Below, in pieces: positions 11,103 through 23,649 of a stretch of DNA of 64,000 bases. The notes below the pieces were generated by a model that saw nothing but the letters and a program-made list of their open reading frames with translations, had not been told where the DNA came from and made no database searches. A program made the translations under genes and the position numbers. Source of the DNA: Jacaranda mimosifolia (lineage: Eukaryota; Streptophyta; Magnoliopsida; Lamiales; Bignoniaceae); NCBI GenBank assembly GCA_018894105.1, contig CM032133.1, forward strand, positions 14,026,501-14,090,500. The letters are read 5' to 3'. Each line of letters starts with the position of its first letter. Position 1 is the first letter of the stretch.

Positions 11103-12251
11103 TTTTTTGACTATAATCCATTAAATAGGAAAATTCATTTCAGACTCAATTATTTCTTGTTCTTGATTATTATAGATTCCTTTTACAATATTATTTTTAG
11201 GAATTCTTAATTTATTGACTTTATTATTCTGAATTTCATACTCATTTGAAGGCATTTCTCTAATTTGAGAATTAGAAGCCCTTGATGGAAAATCAAAGTC
11301 ATCAAAGGGTGAAATATGAGAGTAAAAAGATGTATTAGAATGAGATCTAGAAATTTTGGATCTAGAAGAAGATTCTATTAATTTTTTGTTGTCTTCAAAT
11401 TGTATTTGGATAGTACCATCAGATGATTGTATTATATTAGTAACATTTGAATTTATCATAGGCTGTAAATTAACAGCTTGATCCATAATCCAATTTTCAG
11501 GAAAAACAATTTCTTCCCATTTTATTGCTCTTCTAGTAGTAATATTAGATCTACTAAAATTAGTTTCTATAAGAATTGTTTCATCAATAGGTTTATTTAC
11601 CTTTTTACACTGTGGATTTAGTGTGTGAAGTGGTTTAAAATAAATTCTATAACAGATACATATAACTTCTATTCCTAGCATATAAGTATAACCATGAGTT
11701 TTAACATTTAAAGTAAGAGCATCTAGTATATTAACATCAGATAAAGATAATTGTAAATTAGGATAAATATCAAACTAAATAGGGCCATGAGCCAAACTGG
11801 ATTGTATAATACCCATCAATGATCTTTTCCAATTCATATTTCTACCATCTCTTAAAGCTGCTATAAAGCTTTCAGGTAGATTTTCTAAAGTTAATGGTTT
11901 AAATGCAATTTGCACAAGACCAATATGAATAAATCTATAGGTTTCTTTATAGTGATCTATATCAGATTGACTTAAAAGTTTCAAGATTTTTTTATTCCCA
12001 TCTAATATAATAGATTCTTCTGTAGTTTTAACTACTTGTTTTAAACCAAGTTTTTCAAAAGTACCTAATCTATATATAACCTTAGGTTCAACTTTAGGAA
12101 TAGTCCATCTATTAAGTAAATCAATATTATGAGGAATATCATATTCTTCATTGATCCTATTTTTAACAGTATCTCTCTTCCTTATAATATTCATAAGGAA
12201 TATTTCTGTGTTGGACTTCCCTAGATCTGTACACTTCTCAAGCACCATGGC
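11103..12251 (-). pseudogene. Endogenous caulimovirid movement protein (30K superfamily)
   Basis: It starts with MVLEKCTDLG beside the primer site. It contains KVIYRLGTFEKLGLKQ and the 30K-type core YRFIHIGLVQIAFKPLT, followed by NWKRSLMGIIQSSLAHGPI. A TAG stop at 11775-11777 interrupts it, and the reading resumes in frame with DVNILDALTLNVKTHGYTY. The family modifies plasmodesmata for cell-to-cell spread. The C-terminal part is Ser-rich and low in conserved residues. A movement protein in front of capsid, protease and RT is the main reason for calling this cluster caulimovirid, not an ordinary LTR element. Confidence 0.8.
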
Positions 12252-12261
12252 TTCGATACCA
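12245..12261 (-). promoter_or_regulatory. Primer-binding site for initiator tRNA-Met (mutated)
   Basis: The minus strand reads TGGTATCGAAGCCATGG at the same place relative to the movement-protein start as the plus-strand site at 6038. Two adjacent positions differ from the consensus (GA in place of AG). Confidence 0.75.
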
Positions 12262-12826
12262 TTCCATGGACAGGACCGGGAAAATGTATAAAAATTCAAG
12301 GATTTATGGGTCAGCCATGAAAGGCGGCATTGTAGGTAGAACCAGTCATGTAAGCGGTGTTTTACTCAGGATTTCTAACTTTCGAGTTCTAATTACAAAT
12401 CTAGTTGTTAGGCCTAACAACGCACTAAACGCCTTCTACACGGCTTCAGCGGGCAAATCAGGGCACACCCCAAGATTCATAATTAAAACTGCCTGTTCAG
12501 ATCCCAAAACCCCCTTAACTTCCTATCATTTCTGTCAATTCCAGATACTTATCCTGATAGCATGATAATCATCATGCTTAATTAGTGTAAAGAAATATGT
12601 AGCCCAACACAGAATTAAATTAGCCTGCCATTCAGGCTAATATTCAACAATATAAAGAAATATTAATTCAAACCAAAAATTTAAAAGTACCTGAAGAAAA
12701 CTTTGAAGATCTTTCAGTCTTCAATTATATTTGAAAATATACAAAAGATGAAAATTTACAAAGATGTATACAAATGAGGGTAGAGGAAGCTCTAGCTATC
12801 TTTCCCCTAAAACTGAAGTGACCTTT
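12262..12826 (-). other. Caulimovirid intergenic leader
   Basis: A noncoding region between the promoter and the primer site, with a single copy of the unit that is duplicated at 5541-6037. The unit is less AT-rich than the coding parts. It also holds short AT-rich stretches where a polyadenylation signal would be expected, but I cannot fix one. Confidence 0.6.
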
Positions 12827-12837
12827 CCTATTTATAG
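12827..12837 (-). promoter_or_regulatory. Pararetroviral TATA box
   Basis: The minus strand reads CTATAAATAGG, a strong plant TATA sequence between the 3' ORF and the leader, where caulimovirids place their full-length transcript promoter. The same sequence occurs in the third copy at 37994-38004. Confidence 0.7.
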
Positions 12838-12989
12838 AAAATTTAGGCCAGACTTCAAAACTCAAAACAAAACTTTTTTGCGAAAATTTTGCATTTGAAC
12901 AGTACTATTACAAAAGTGACTTTATGAAAGTCAAAAAATCAACAGTAATTTGATGGTGATTTGTCTATTCTTGTCTGAATTGGTTGACA

Positions 12990-14382
12990 AGTCTTTATCC
13001 TTGTCTGGTGGATGCTTCTTTAGATTTTCTTTTTTTATATTATCTTTTATTGTTTCTGTAATATGATCAAAATATCTTCAATTGAGGGTTCTTCTTCCTC
13101 ATAAGGATCTTGAGATTCTCCTGCAAAACAATTATATTGGTTTTCTCCTTTTGATGAAGTAGCCATTGAGGAATTGGATTTATTATCCATCTCAACATCC
13201 AGATTTTTTATTAAATATTTCTTCATTTCTTCGATATAGGATTCAACCATTTCTTCTATGGAGATTACTCCTTTTTTCATTTGCATTTTCCTCATAATAT
13301 GCTGAAAAGGACTGGGTGATTCCCTTTGTTGCTTGACTTTAATTAGCTGCTGATATTTTGAATTTTTTTTCTTGGATATGATCCAAAGTTTCTTGTCCAT
13401 AGTATGCTCATGTTTCTTTGTCTTTTAAGAGCATTTTGTTCTAGAATTTCGTGAAGAAGATTCTCCTTAAACATGGAATATTTTGTTGAGTATGATCAAC
13501 TTCTGGAGCCCATTTCCAGATCCAGGGAATAGAAAACTCAATGAAGAAATACATTGGGTCCATTCCCTCAATCCACTTATTTTGGTGTTCCAAATTGATA
13601 AGTTTTGGTGAACAATTCACCCATTCTGTATAAAAACCTTTAAAAGGTTCTGGAATAATTTTTATTGATGGACCATAATTAATCCACGATTCATGAAACC
13701 AATTAGGAAGCCCTCATTTATAAACTTCAGAGAAAACCTTTATACACCAAGAATGTTTTTTCTTTGGATTTTCATAAAGTAAGGTTTTATTATATGCCTC
13801 AATATAATCCCAATAATTAAATTTGATTGGAGTCTTTAACTCATGATGAAAATATTCCTTTTCCCTTAGGGTACTAATTCCCCATTCTTCAGAAGATATA
13901 ATCTTCTTTATTATAATTTTGCTGAAATTGAAACTTGATCGACTATTAGTCGGATAAAAATGATTAATCTCGCAGGATCCTATACTTATGAGTATATTTT
14001 CATAATGTGATCTTTGTTTATAAGATCCTGCAGCATATGATGTTGTATCAAGATACCTTTTCATTAAGGTATATGGCTCATCTTGCCATTGTAAATCTTC
14101 GTTTTCCAAAAGTAGTATTGCTTCTTTGGATAAACTTTTTTCATAAGTGGAAGAATCATCATTTTCTTCCTCAGTTGTAATATTGGCATAAGATGAGGTA
14201 TTACCTTCCTGTTGATATCTCTGTTTCTTGTATTCAAGAAATTCTTTAAATAGAGGGTCATCTGGAATATTTTCTGATGCAATATTGGATGATATTAACC
14301 TTTGATATCCATGCTGGATAATAGTTTTTCCTCTTCGTCCTCTATTCAAGGGGAAGTTTTGACCCCTTCCTCTTAGGATCAT
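12990..14382 (-). pseudogene. Endogenous caulimovirid 3' ORF (ORF2), near full length
   Basis: It starts at 14382 with MILRGRGQNFPLNRGRRGK. It passes an acidic segment (EEENDDSSTYEK), LQWQDEPYTLMKRYLDTTSYA and EEWGISTLREKEYFHHELK, then breaks at a stop near 13714. The remainder (YFFIEFSIPWIWKW, the Gln/Lys-rich helix, and an acidic tail EEEEPSIEDI) is readable through further breaks to about 12990. The whole product would be roughly 450 residues. I recognise no catalytic domain. Florendovirus-like caulimovirids are known to carry an extra ORF of unknown role after the polyprotein; assigning this one to that group is inference from gene order. Confidence 0.7.
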
Positions 14383-14394
14383 TCCTACAAATAC

Positions 14395-15660
14395 TCACAA
14401 GAAAGAAAGTCAGGCAAACTATTATTTGTACCTTTCTAATAATGAATTTCAAAATCAAATGGAGCTAAATGAGCTTGCCATCTAGCAAACATTTGCTTAG
14501 AAGCATCATGTTTAAAATCTTTATTAAACATATATTTTGCTGATTGGCAATCTATTTTTATAATAAATTTTTGATTATATAAATCATCTTGAAATTTTAA
14601 AACACTTTTAACAATTGCAAGAATTTCTTTAGCTATAGTAGCATAATTCTTCTGGCTATTATTCCATTTTCCTGAATGAAATCTAACAAGATATTATTGT
14701 TTATTATCTGGATGTATTTGTTTTAAAATACCTTCATAACCTATATCAGAAGCATCCGTTTCTATAATTTTATTCCAATTAAGATTAGCAAGCATAAGAT
14801 AAGGAAGATTTTTAATCTTCTATTTTATTTTTCTAACAACTTCAGTATGTTTTTCTGTCCAAGGTTTAGGAATCTTTTTTAATCTATCATAAAGAATAGC
14901 AATATCTTCTGCTAAATTCTTATAATAAGCAGAAATATAATTAAGACTTCCAAGACATCTTTGTAATTGAGTTTTATCAGTAATTTTATCAGGAAATTTA
15001 GAAGCAAATTCTATACTTCTATTGATAGGAATTATTTTTCCCTTTTCTATATTATGACCAAGAAATCTAATTTTTGTTTGAAAAATATTCATTTTTGTTT
15101 TAGATATGACTAAACCATTTTGAATAACAATTTTCTTGAAAGTATCAAGATGTTTAAAATGCATTTCAATGATTTTAGAAAAAACTAATATATCATCAAT
15201 ATAAACTATTATAAATTCACTATAAGGAATAAATATATCATTCATAATTTTTTGAAATTCTGAAGGAGCATTTTTTAGACGAAATGGTATAACATTCCAT
15301 TCAAATTGTCCTATTGGAACATTAAAAGTAGTTTTATATATGTCTTCTTTAGCAATTTGAATTTGCCAATATCCTAATTTTAAATCAAACTTTGAAAATA
15401 TAATAGCTTCATAAAGTCTATCAAGCAAATCTTTTTTATTAAAAATAGGATATCTGATCTATTTTAAAACTTTATTAAGAGGTTTGTAATTAATAACAAG
15501 GCGAGGTATTCCTCTTTCTTGTAATGTTTATCAACATAAAAAGCAGTACAAGACCAAGAAGATTTAGAATGATTTATTAAACCTTTTTGTAAAAGAGAAT
15601 CAATTTCTTTTTTACATAATTCTAAATATTCAAAATTCACTTGACATGGTCTAGCTTTAG
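14395..15660 (-). pseudogene. Endogenous caulimovirid reverse transcriptase-RNase H (second unit)
   Basis: The longest open piece is 15428-14820: FSKFDLKLGYWQIQIAKED, SEFQKIMNDIF, the catalytic YIDD at about 15192-15203, and the thumb RFLGHNIEKG. RNase H sequence continues below 14820 but is broken. Just above, the RT N-terminus (around GLINHSKS) is frameshifted. This unit lies upstream of the more complete one in a head-to-tail arrangement, as expected for tandem integration or rolling copies of a circular genome. Confidence 0.85.
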
Positions 15661-16862
15661 TAGGAATTTTCTTTTCATCAAAATCATCTTCATATTTAAG
15701 ATTAACAACATGTTTCTTTCTATTCTAGAAAGCATTTGGATGATCATTACAAATTTCTAAAGAAAATTGACTAATTATTAATTTAATCTTATCCTGTAAT
15801 TTAGGATTTTGAAGTTTTTCTTCAACTGTTAAAATATTAATTTCTTCTTTCAAGAAATTAATTTGATGATTTTTTGATATAAGCAAATCATGAATTTGAT
15901 GTAAAACAAGGTTCAGTTATAGACTGAAAACTTATTTCCTTTTCTTCAAAGGTTCCTTTAAAACCTTTTTCATCAATATTTTTTATAGGAAATATTTTCT
16001 TTAAAAATGGAGTACCTAGTATAACTTGATTAGTTATATTTTTAACAAGTAAAAAACTTGTAGGAATACAAATATTATTTTTGCAAATATATGCTTTTGG
16101 TAATTTATATTGAATATCTAATTTCTGATCATTAACATTACTAAGAGTATGAGTAGTTTTATGAAAATACCTAGTAGGAATTATTCCTTTTTGTATACAA
16201 TTAAGATTTGTTCCACTATCAACCAAAGCAGTTAATTCCCTTTTAAAATTATTATCAATGAGTAAAGTTATTTTTATAACCCATTTTTGTGATGTAATCA
16301 TCTCAAGAGTGGAAAGAAAATTATCATTATTAGGAAATATTATTATTTCATCAAAAAATTTATTATTAAAACTCATAATTTTATTATTATTTTCTAATAT
16401 AGAAATCCTTTCATCAAGAAATTTATTTTATTGTTTAAGATTATAAATCTCATTTTTAAATTTTTTAATCTCTACAGTTAAGTCTTGAACTGTAGTAGGA
16501 GTTTCAATCTTTTGTCTTTGTTTAAGAATTTTTTGAACCTCAGCCATAGAATAAGGTTCTGGTGAAGTATAAACCTTTTGATTATCATCAAAACTATTAG
16601 TAGAAGAAGTACTAGGAGTATTCTCAATTTGATCTATAATTTTAGACCTAATTTCTGGATCTTTTATAAATTTCAAAAGTTCTACAAAATTTTCACCATT
16701 TAAAACATTGATATTTAAATCATTGAATTGAGCAAGAATTTTATAAAATTCTTCATTATCACTTTCTTGTTTAGAACAAGGTTGTCCTTGTTTACAAGGA
16801 TTGCAACTTTCTTCATCAGAAATATAATTTTCATTCTCTAAAACTTTCAAATCTTCAAATTT
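15661..16862 (-). pseudogene. Endogenous caulimovirid protease and linker (second unit)
   Basis: The protease reads ELTALVDSGTNLNCIQKG with an intact Asp-Ser-Gly at about 16211-16222 and the second motif VILGTPFLKK. A Glu/Lys/Asn-rich linker (VLENENYISDEE) precedes it, and there is a stop inside the coiled coil near 16430. Homology ends at about 16862 before reaching the zinc knuckle, so the unit is truncated at the right junction with AT-rich host DNA. Confidence 0.8.
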
Positions 16863-18130
16863 TAATAATAATAATAAAAAAAAAATTTAAAGAAGAATTA
16901 CTTACGAGAAAAGACGGGATGTTATAGAATTTAAATGCGACTCTCTTGAACCTAATCCAATTTTATTATTTTATTTATTGTTATTTTATTTTAAAATCTT
17001 AACGTTAATCCAATTCATTAAATTTGAGTTCTTTTATTAAAAAAATTCCATGTTTACGAACTTAGGGTGTTATATGTTTTTACTCTTGTAACGCTTACAA
17101 TAGAGTCAAAGCTCGAGAATTTTTCATGAACAATTAGATGTCTTTTTGAGAGTTGGTATTTATGGTGACTTTCATTCTATTCGGGTTTGGGTGCCCATAT
17201 TGATTGACTTAATTTGTTAGTCGCTGGTCTTTTTCTTATTTATTTATTTATTTAGTTGGCATTTTTATTTTTATTTTTTTAACTTTTTACCTCATAGTCT
17301 TATTTTTTCATATCATTAAACCTCTCTACTTTCAATTTGAAAATTTTATTTACATATTCGAATTATATCATAAACTTAATTTTAATTTATCTGAACTTAA
17401 CAATTGATTTTACTAAATTTTAGTAATGTAGTTGATTTTAAATTTTGACCTTGGGAAAATTTGAACAATTCAATAATGGTCTAAGTTGGAGATTCTTATA
17501 TCTCCTTGATTGGTTGTTTCCTGGAGATGTCTTGCTTAACGCATTGCATTTTGCAAAAGATTTAGCTAATTTGATGGATTTTTGTTTTTAGAAACTAAGC
17601 TTTTTTTGAACCAAGATGAGTTTCTAAGATAATATTTCACCTTTTTTTTCTTTGCTTTCACCGTTCCCTTATATTTTCTAACTCCTTAGATTTAGTAAAA
17701 AAAAATTTGAAAATTTTAACTTGGGAGCGAGACATGTCTACTTTTAAGAGCCGGATGTCAAATAGCGGGACCAAGTCTAAATCAAAGCTAAGGGTTCGAT
17801 AGGGGTCAACAGCGAGGTTGTCACCATCATGGAGTGGCCAGTCGGTCGGGTGTGTGTAGCAAGCGCCCACGATGCAGGCACCTATGGGGCATCCTTTTTC
17901 CTTGGGCTGGCACTCGTGGGGTGTCCCCAGCATAGGCGACCGCTTAAACTAATGTGTCTTGGGCAATCACAATTATATCAAAGTTGTCCGTGTTTATGGG
18001 GGTTGTCTTCCTTGAGGTGTCACTGCATCTTCTAAGTTTGTGAACCCTTCTTTGGGCGCATCATCTAGTCCAGTCTTAGATCATGGAGTCGCACATCAAG
18101 ACCACATTAGCCATTCCTTTATTTTTTAGT
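16863..18130. other. AT-rich intergenic sequence
   Basis: No gene recognised. A minus-strand open stretch of 91 codons at 17658-17933 has no recognisable domain and sits in a locally GC-richer patch (17750-18080). It may be an old repeat, but I cannot class it. Confidence 0.4.
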
Positions 18131-19455
18131 CGCACCTTTCATCAGTGTCAGAGTTTGGTTTTGAGTTTAAATTTGGAGAACATCAAGACTCTTTTGAGGA
18201 AGGGTCTGTGGATGCTCCTTGGTGGGTGTCGAATCCAACAAAAATAATTTCCTACTCTAAAGATATGATTTGTAATAAGTGGTAAGTAGGGTTGTATTCC
18301 ACAGAGATTGGTAAATTTTATTTCTTTCAAGTTTACTAAATAAAATAAAATAGAATGGGGGATTTTTATAAAGATGAAGACCTAGAATCTTAAAAGTAAA
18401 TAAATCACAAATAAAATAAGAAATCAATAAGAAGGAAATCTAGCCTAAGGTAAAATCTCAGTTTGGTTAACAGAATTGATCATTGATGCAAAGATAAATT
18501 CCTCTTTTCTTGAATAGACTGGTTATAGTTACTCGGATGTCCTAATAACCAATCCCTCCTTACCATCTTGATAACTAAGAGAAGTTCGTTAGTTATTTCC
18601 TTTGCCAATAAACAACCCTGAAGAAACGCTCCTAGGATTTAATTTATCAACAACATTAAAAACTAGAGAGACCCAGCCCTAGCCAACAAACACACATAGA
18701 TGGGGTTCACTTAGACTATATTATTTATCCACATAACATAAATCATGCATATCCCCACACATAACTATGTTATTTGCCACACGCATTAGAACAATTAAAC
18801 AATTGTGGATTTAACATTCTAATTGATAGAGCAATATTCTAAACTATCAAATTTGGGACCTAAATTCAATAAACCTGAATATTCGTAATGAAAACAGAAG
18901 ATAAGTAAATACTTAAGAAATGAGGAATACGAATAAATTATTTAGATCTCACAAATACTGAAGAACCTAAACTTCAACAATCCCTTAGGCTAGAATAAGA
19001 GTTTAGCAACTCATATTTGAGAGAAAAACACAAGAAAAATAAAATATGTTGAATGAAATATATGAAAAAGCTTCTATGAAACATTTCTGGTTCCCTATAA
19101 ATAGCCTACTACTCCTAATGTAACTGAGAAACTAATTAAGAGTCCTACCAAAGTAGGAAAGCTCAAATTCTCCTAATTAAAGAAATATAAATTAGAACAT
19201 TCCAAAAATGTACAACTGCCAAAACACGTCCACACTCAAATTATTTTCTTCTTCCATTTCTCATATTCTCGGGAATGCGATTTTTGCTCCAAGCATGTCA
19301 AATACTCAATTTTCAACTGCATTTATCTCGAATCTTCAATTTGCTTGACAAAATATAAAATAAAAGTTAAAATCCAACAATTAAACATTTTTACTATTAA
19401 TCATAAGGGAAAATTATATGAATTAAACGACAAAAATGCAATTTAATTAACACTC
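18131..19455. other. Unclassified noncoding repeat-like sequence
   Basis: It begins near GTGTCGAATCCAAC and includes TATTCCACAGAGATTGG, phrases resembling noncoding parts of plant retroelements seen at many loci. No terminal repeats or coding sequence could be defined. The assignment rests on familiarity alone. Confidence 0.25.
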
Positions 19456-21420
19456 ATAATGTTGATAGTAGTTTTGATGGTGTTAATGAATTATCGTGTT
19501 TAAGAGTTAGACATTTGAGACGTAAAGTCTACACCTTTAACACGTTTGAGTTTGTTATTCCTTCTTCGGAGGATCATATGTATTGCCTCCTTAAGGAAAC
19601 ATCGTTTTCAACAGTTACTTTAGTAGTGTTTTTTCTCTTCCTCTGGATGCTTTGTTGTTGGAGATAGTTAGGAGTTATGGGATGTGTTTGAGTTAGTTTG
19701 TTCTGAATTCCTTCACATATTTTATAGGGTTTCAGTACCATTTTGAGGACTAGGGTCTTCCTTTCTCCTTAGATAGTTTTCACTCTATTTTCATGGTGTA
19801 AAGGATACCAAATGAGATCTTTTTCCACCTTTTATCCTTGGCTGAATTGTAAATTTTTGAGTGATTAGCCTTCCTCTAGAATGCCTTGGAAGAGTTTTTT
19901 TTCTTTCTTTCTACGAGATGAGGGTTGAGGGGTTCCCTGTGTTTGGAGTAGTTCGTAGTTATTAATGCGTCGGCGTAGGTTCATCGTGACCTTCGCTAGC
20001 GCTTTGAGGAGGCAGGTTTATTTGTTTCTCCTTTCGATATGTATACATGTTTCCTTAAGGTAGTTAATTCTTTTTGGCTTTTTGCTTGCTTGTGTGTTTA
20101 TTATTGTATTTTTGCTTTCTCTTTGACATTTGTATTATTTTTCTTGATTATTTCTTGAATAATTGAGTTTAATCCAATTCATTTACTCTTGGAAAAAAAG
20201 AAGATTGATTTGGCAAGGATTCATGCTAAGAGTGTGAATCGGGATTCTTATGAGATGCATACAATGGAGAACTGGGGGGGGGCATTGTCCGAGCCTCCCA
20301 AGAAAGCATTCTAGGGAGCCTTATGTTCCAGCTCCTTATACGGCACCTCACACTAGCATAGGTGATGATTTTGAGCCAGTGATTTCAAGACCAGTCGGGG
20401 TGCATGCTTGGGAATCCATTACTAGAGTTACGTTTTTTTTTAATTTGGGTGCGGGATGTCCCCAATCTGCTCTAAGTACCCCAGCAGCCTCAGACCCACC
20501 CCCGATCTAGGGCTAGGATTTATGCAATTGAGGTTGCTTTGGCCCCCACGTCGTCCCCACTATGGTCACATGCCCACGCAACTGAGCTCAACGACTATTA
20601 ATAGAGTTACTTGCCCAAGATCATCTTGGCCTTTTTTCATGCTGGTGATGACAAGGGTTTGTTCCCATTAGGTTTGAATAGGAGTTTTGGTATTAACTCT
20701 GATTGCAATATCAATGAGACTACTTTTAGTACTAACAACTTGTAGAAAGCATTAGCGAATATAACTAAGAGACGATAGAGATATTCTCCTCTTCTTAGCT
20801 GTCCGAGTTTGTCGTTGGAGATCTAACTTGGGCAAGTATCTCTCTTCTTACTTAGTTTATTTCGCTTGCATGGTATATTTGTAGTTATGCACGATCATTT
20901 AACTATTGTATTTGTCATTTTTGAAACAAGTTGGAACTTAGTTATATAGATGTCCCATCGAGCAAAAGGGACTCTAGCTATGGTAGCTCAGCTTAAGAAG
21001 AAGGTTGCGAGACTCACCCAACAACATGCTCAGAAGTATGAGAAGTTCACAAAGCTGTTGAAGAAACATGAGCAGCTAAAGGAGTATGTTAGGGAGGTGA
21101 AGATTGGGACGAAATTCTTGGAGGCTTCTGTTGGGAAGGTGCTTGTGTCTATTGTGCATGAAAAGGCAATGAATGAGTTCAAAGGCTCTAATGAGTTCTT
21201 TGAGACAGTCGAGGTGAAGGCTACTGTGATTTATGAGTAGACTATCCAGGATTGTCAATGCATGCTTGGTGAGACTGGGTAGTACTCTCCAAAGGACTTG
21301 CTATTGCTTAAACTCACCATTTCTGTTAATCTCCTTACCATGATAGCTGACGGAGCATTGGAATTTGGAGCTAATGCCATGGCAAAGGATCTAACTGTTG
21401 TGGCTCCACACTAGTAGAGT
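19456..21420 (+). pseudogene. Remnant of a plant gypsy-type (PF04195-like) transposon protein
   Basis: In shifting frames the plus strand reads FEFVIPSSEDHMYCL, then PLDALLLEIVRSYGMCLSQF, then a WKxxFFF-like patch near 19890. This layout resembles the N-terminal domain of the putative gypsy-type transposon family. At 20950-21240 a 96-codon open frame encodes a Lys/Gln-rich coiled coil ending KAMNEFKGSNEFFETVEV, as in the coiled-coil part of such proteins. Many stops separate the pieces. No RT, integrase or LTR was found, so the element is old or non-autonomous. Confidence 0.4.
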
Positions 21421-23649
21421 AGGATTTAGGCTAGGAGTTCATCTCTTTTCTTTTCTTTTGTTGGTCAATGACTGCTTACTTTTTACTTTATTTTGGAAGC
21501 TTACTAGGTGGTTTCTTTTATGGCGATCAAGTATAGGCTAGATATTGATTTATATATCTAAACATTTGGGCATTGTTACACTTTGTGTTTTTGGTTATGG
21601 AGATTTAAACAGTTTTGCACTCTGATTGAACCATCTCAGAACATGCTTGGTGAGGGTAGTATGGAACATCTTGTAGTAGGCAGCTTCACTTAGGTCATAG
21701 AGCTCCATCCTCATGAGGAGGTTTTCTCGGTGCTCTTAGGGTTCTGCAGACCATCAAACTTTGGCAAATTAGCAATCTTCGTGACCCAGATGAACTACTG
21801 CTTTTGAGAAATTATCATCCCTAGCAAGAATGTTCTCAAACTCCTCATTAGAATAACCCCGCTCTTCGGAATCAGAACTAGATGATAAAGATGACTCCTT
21901 GGTTTCACGCTCACTAAGAGATTTCTCAAAGTTTTCTAAAGCCTGGACTAACTACACCTCAAGAGCAGAACTGGGATATGTTGTGACACTACATGGAGAA
22001 TGATCTCTGCGAGTATAAACCAACCCATGAGCAACATGCGAGCTTAAGGCCAGTATCCAACAAGTACCAGTTGCAAACGCCTTACGAGCGCCTGGCACCA
22101 CTGCTATGTGTGGATGGCTGATTGGCCAAATGGCCATCATATTGGCTTCTCCTTTGCTTCTATTCGACCGATTGGTTGAAGACTTCTTTCCTAAACTCAA
22201 CTCAGAACTAGACTTAGACGTTCTTTGACTCGACTAAGGCCTTGAAGTTCTTGCTAAGTTAAAAGAAATTGTGATTGAATGAACAAACGAAGAAACCAAG
22301 AAGGAAGAAATAAATCAAGAGTCCAAAGTATATAGAAGACTTACCTTGATGACTCATATTGACACTCCTAATAGAGTTGTCTTCCCTCCTTCTCTTCCTA
22401 GCCAAGATGGAACCCTATCTTTTCGCCAACTCTCTAGGTGCCAACAAGACCACCTTTATGGAGCACTTCTTAGAAGACTCAAAAATTTTGAAACCTACTC
22501 AACCTTAACTTGGACAACAATTAAGAATTCACAAACTCTTGAGCCAAGAATAATTACTCAAATTAACATAAAAAAATTTAATAAATTAAATTTATAAGAT
22601 ATTTTTAACGTAAAATTGAAAGTTTCTCAACGAAAATTGGGGGGGGGGGGGAAGTGCTTGATGATGTGACTAAAATTAGACTTAAGGACATTTTGATAAA
22701 TTGACTAAAAATAACAAATAGACTCTAAAATTAATTAATTAGTAAATGGGCTAAAGAGCCTAAAAGACAAGTCAAGCCCATAAAGGGGGCAGAAAACCCT
22801 AATAGCCTAAGTCCAACGAGGCTAAAATCTATAAATACCAATTTAAGAGATAAATAAAATACAAGAAATCATTTATAAAATTTTTTAGAGTGAAAAACTT
22901 TAAAGAAGAGCAGACTTCTCTGTGCACATTCCTGAGAAAACAAACCGATAATCTGTTGTTTTTTGAAAAAGATCTCGCTCCACTTCCAAATAGCATCAAT
23001 ACTATATAAAAAGAAAATGGCCCGTGTACTCATAAAATAACGATTATTAGATTGCTACACCAAGTAGTTTTTTACCAAAAACATTCCTACAAATATTTCG
23101 TAATTCCTATTTTCCACCAACATATCCAATAACTTCTTTCCACCCACTCATGTATCCAACTTTCCACTCATACTTTTAAAATAATTTATAAATATTTAAT
23201 GCACGCATGGAGAACGTGCTACAACGGTTAGTTGCTAAAAGTGAAAATATATAATGGTTTAGCAAATTTCCATATGCTTATACCATCAATAAATATATAT
23301 CCTACATAGGTATGTTTAATGTTATTCCTTTGTATGATTGTGAAAAATTAAATAAATATACAAATAAAATAAAAAATTTCTATCATATACAAGAATCTGT
23401 TAATTATTTCCAATAAATTAAATAATAGATATTGAGGTTGTTAAAACAAGAATGATTATTGTTTTTGTGACTCATGTTGTGCCATCTACTTGCTTTTATA
23501 TTAAAATAAATTATTAAATTGATAATGTTAGTATTTCACTTTATAATATTATTATATTTAAATACAATGATACATAATTTTGATATAGACCAATTTTGTA
23601 TGTAATTATATAATAATTATATAACTACATCACTAATTATATCAACAGT
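21421..23649. other. Intergenic decayed sequence left of the large transposon
   Basis: No convincing gene. The short open frames at 21952-22200 (minus) and 22346-22597 (plus) show no known domain. A run of 13 G is at 22639-22651. The stretch 22655-22920 contains CTATAAATACC and could be part of an LTR, but no matching end was seen. 23060-23640 is plain AT-rich sequence. Confidence 0.4.
22639..22651 (+). repeat. Homopolymer G tract
   Basis: Thirteen consecutive G in otherwise AT-rich DNA. Confidence 0.95.

Noticed and set aside
4386..16862. Reading the RT-bearing cluster as an ordinary LTR retrotransposon
   Set aside because: A 30K-type movement protein precedes the capsid, no flanking LTRs were seen, no integrase lies after RNase H, and an extra 3' ORF follows. 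The promoter sits between that ORF and the primer site. This order fits caulimovirids.
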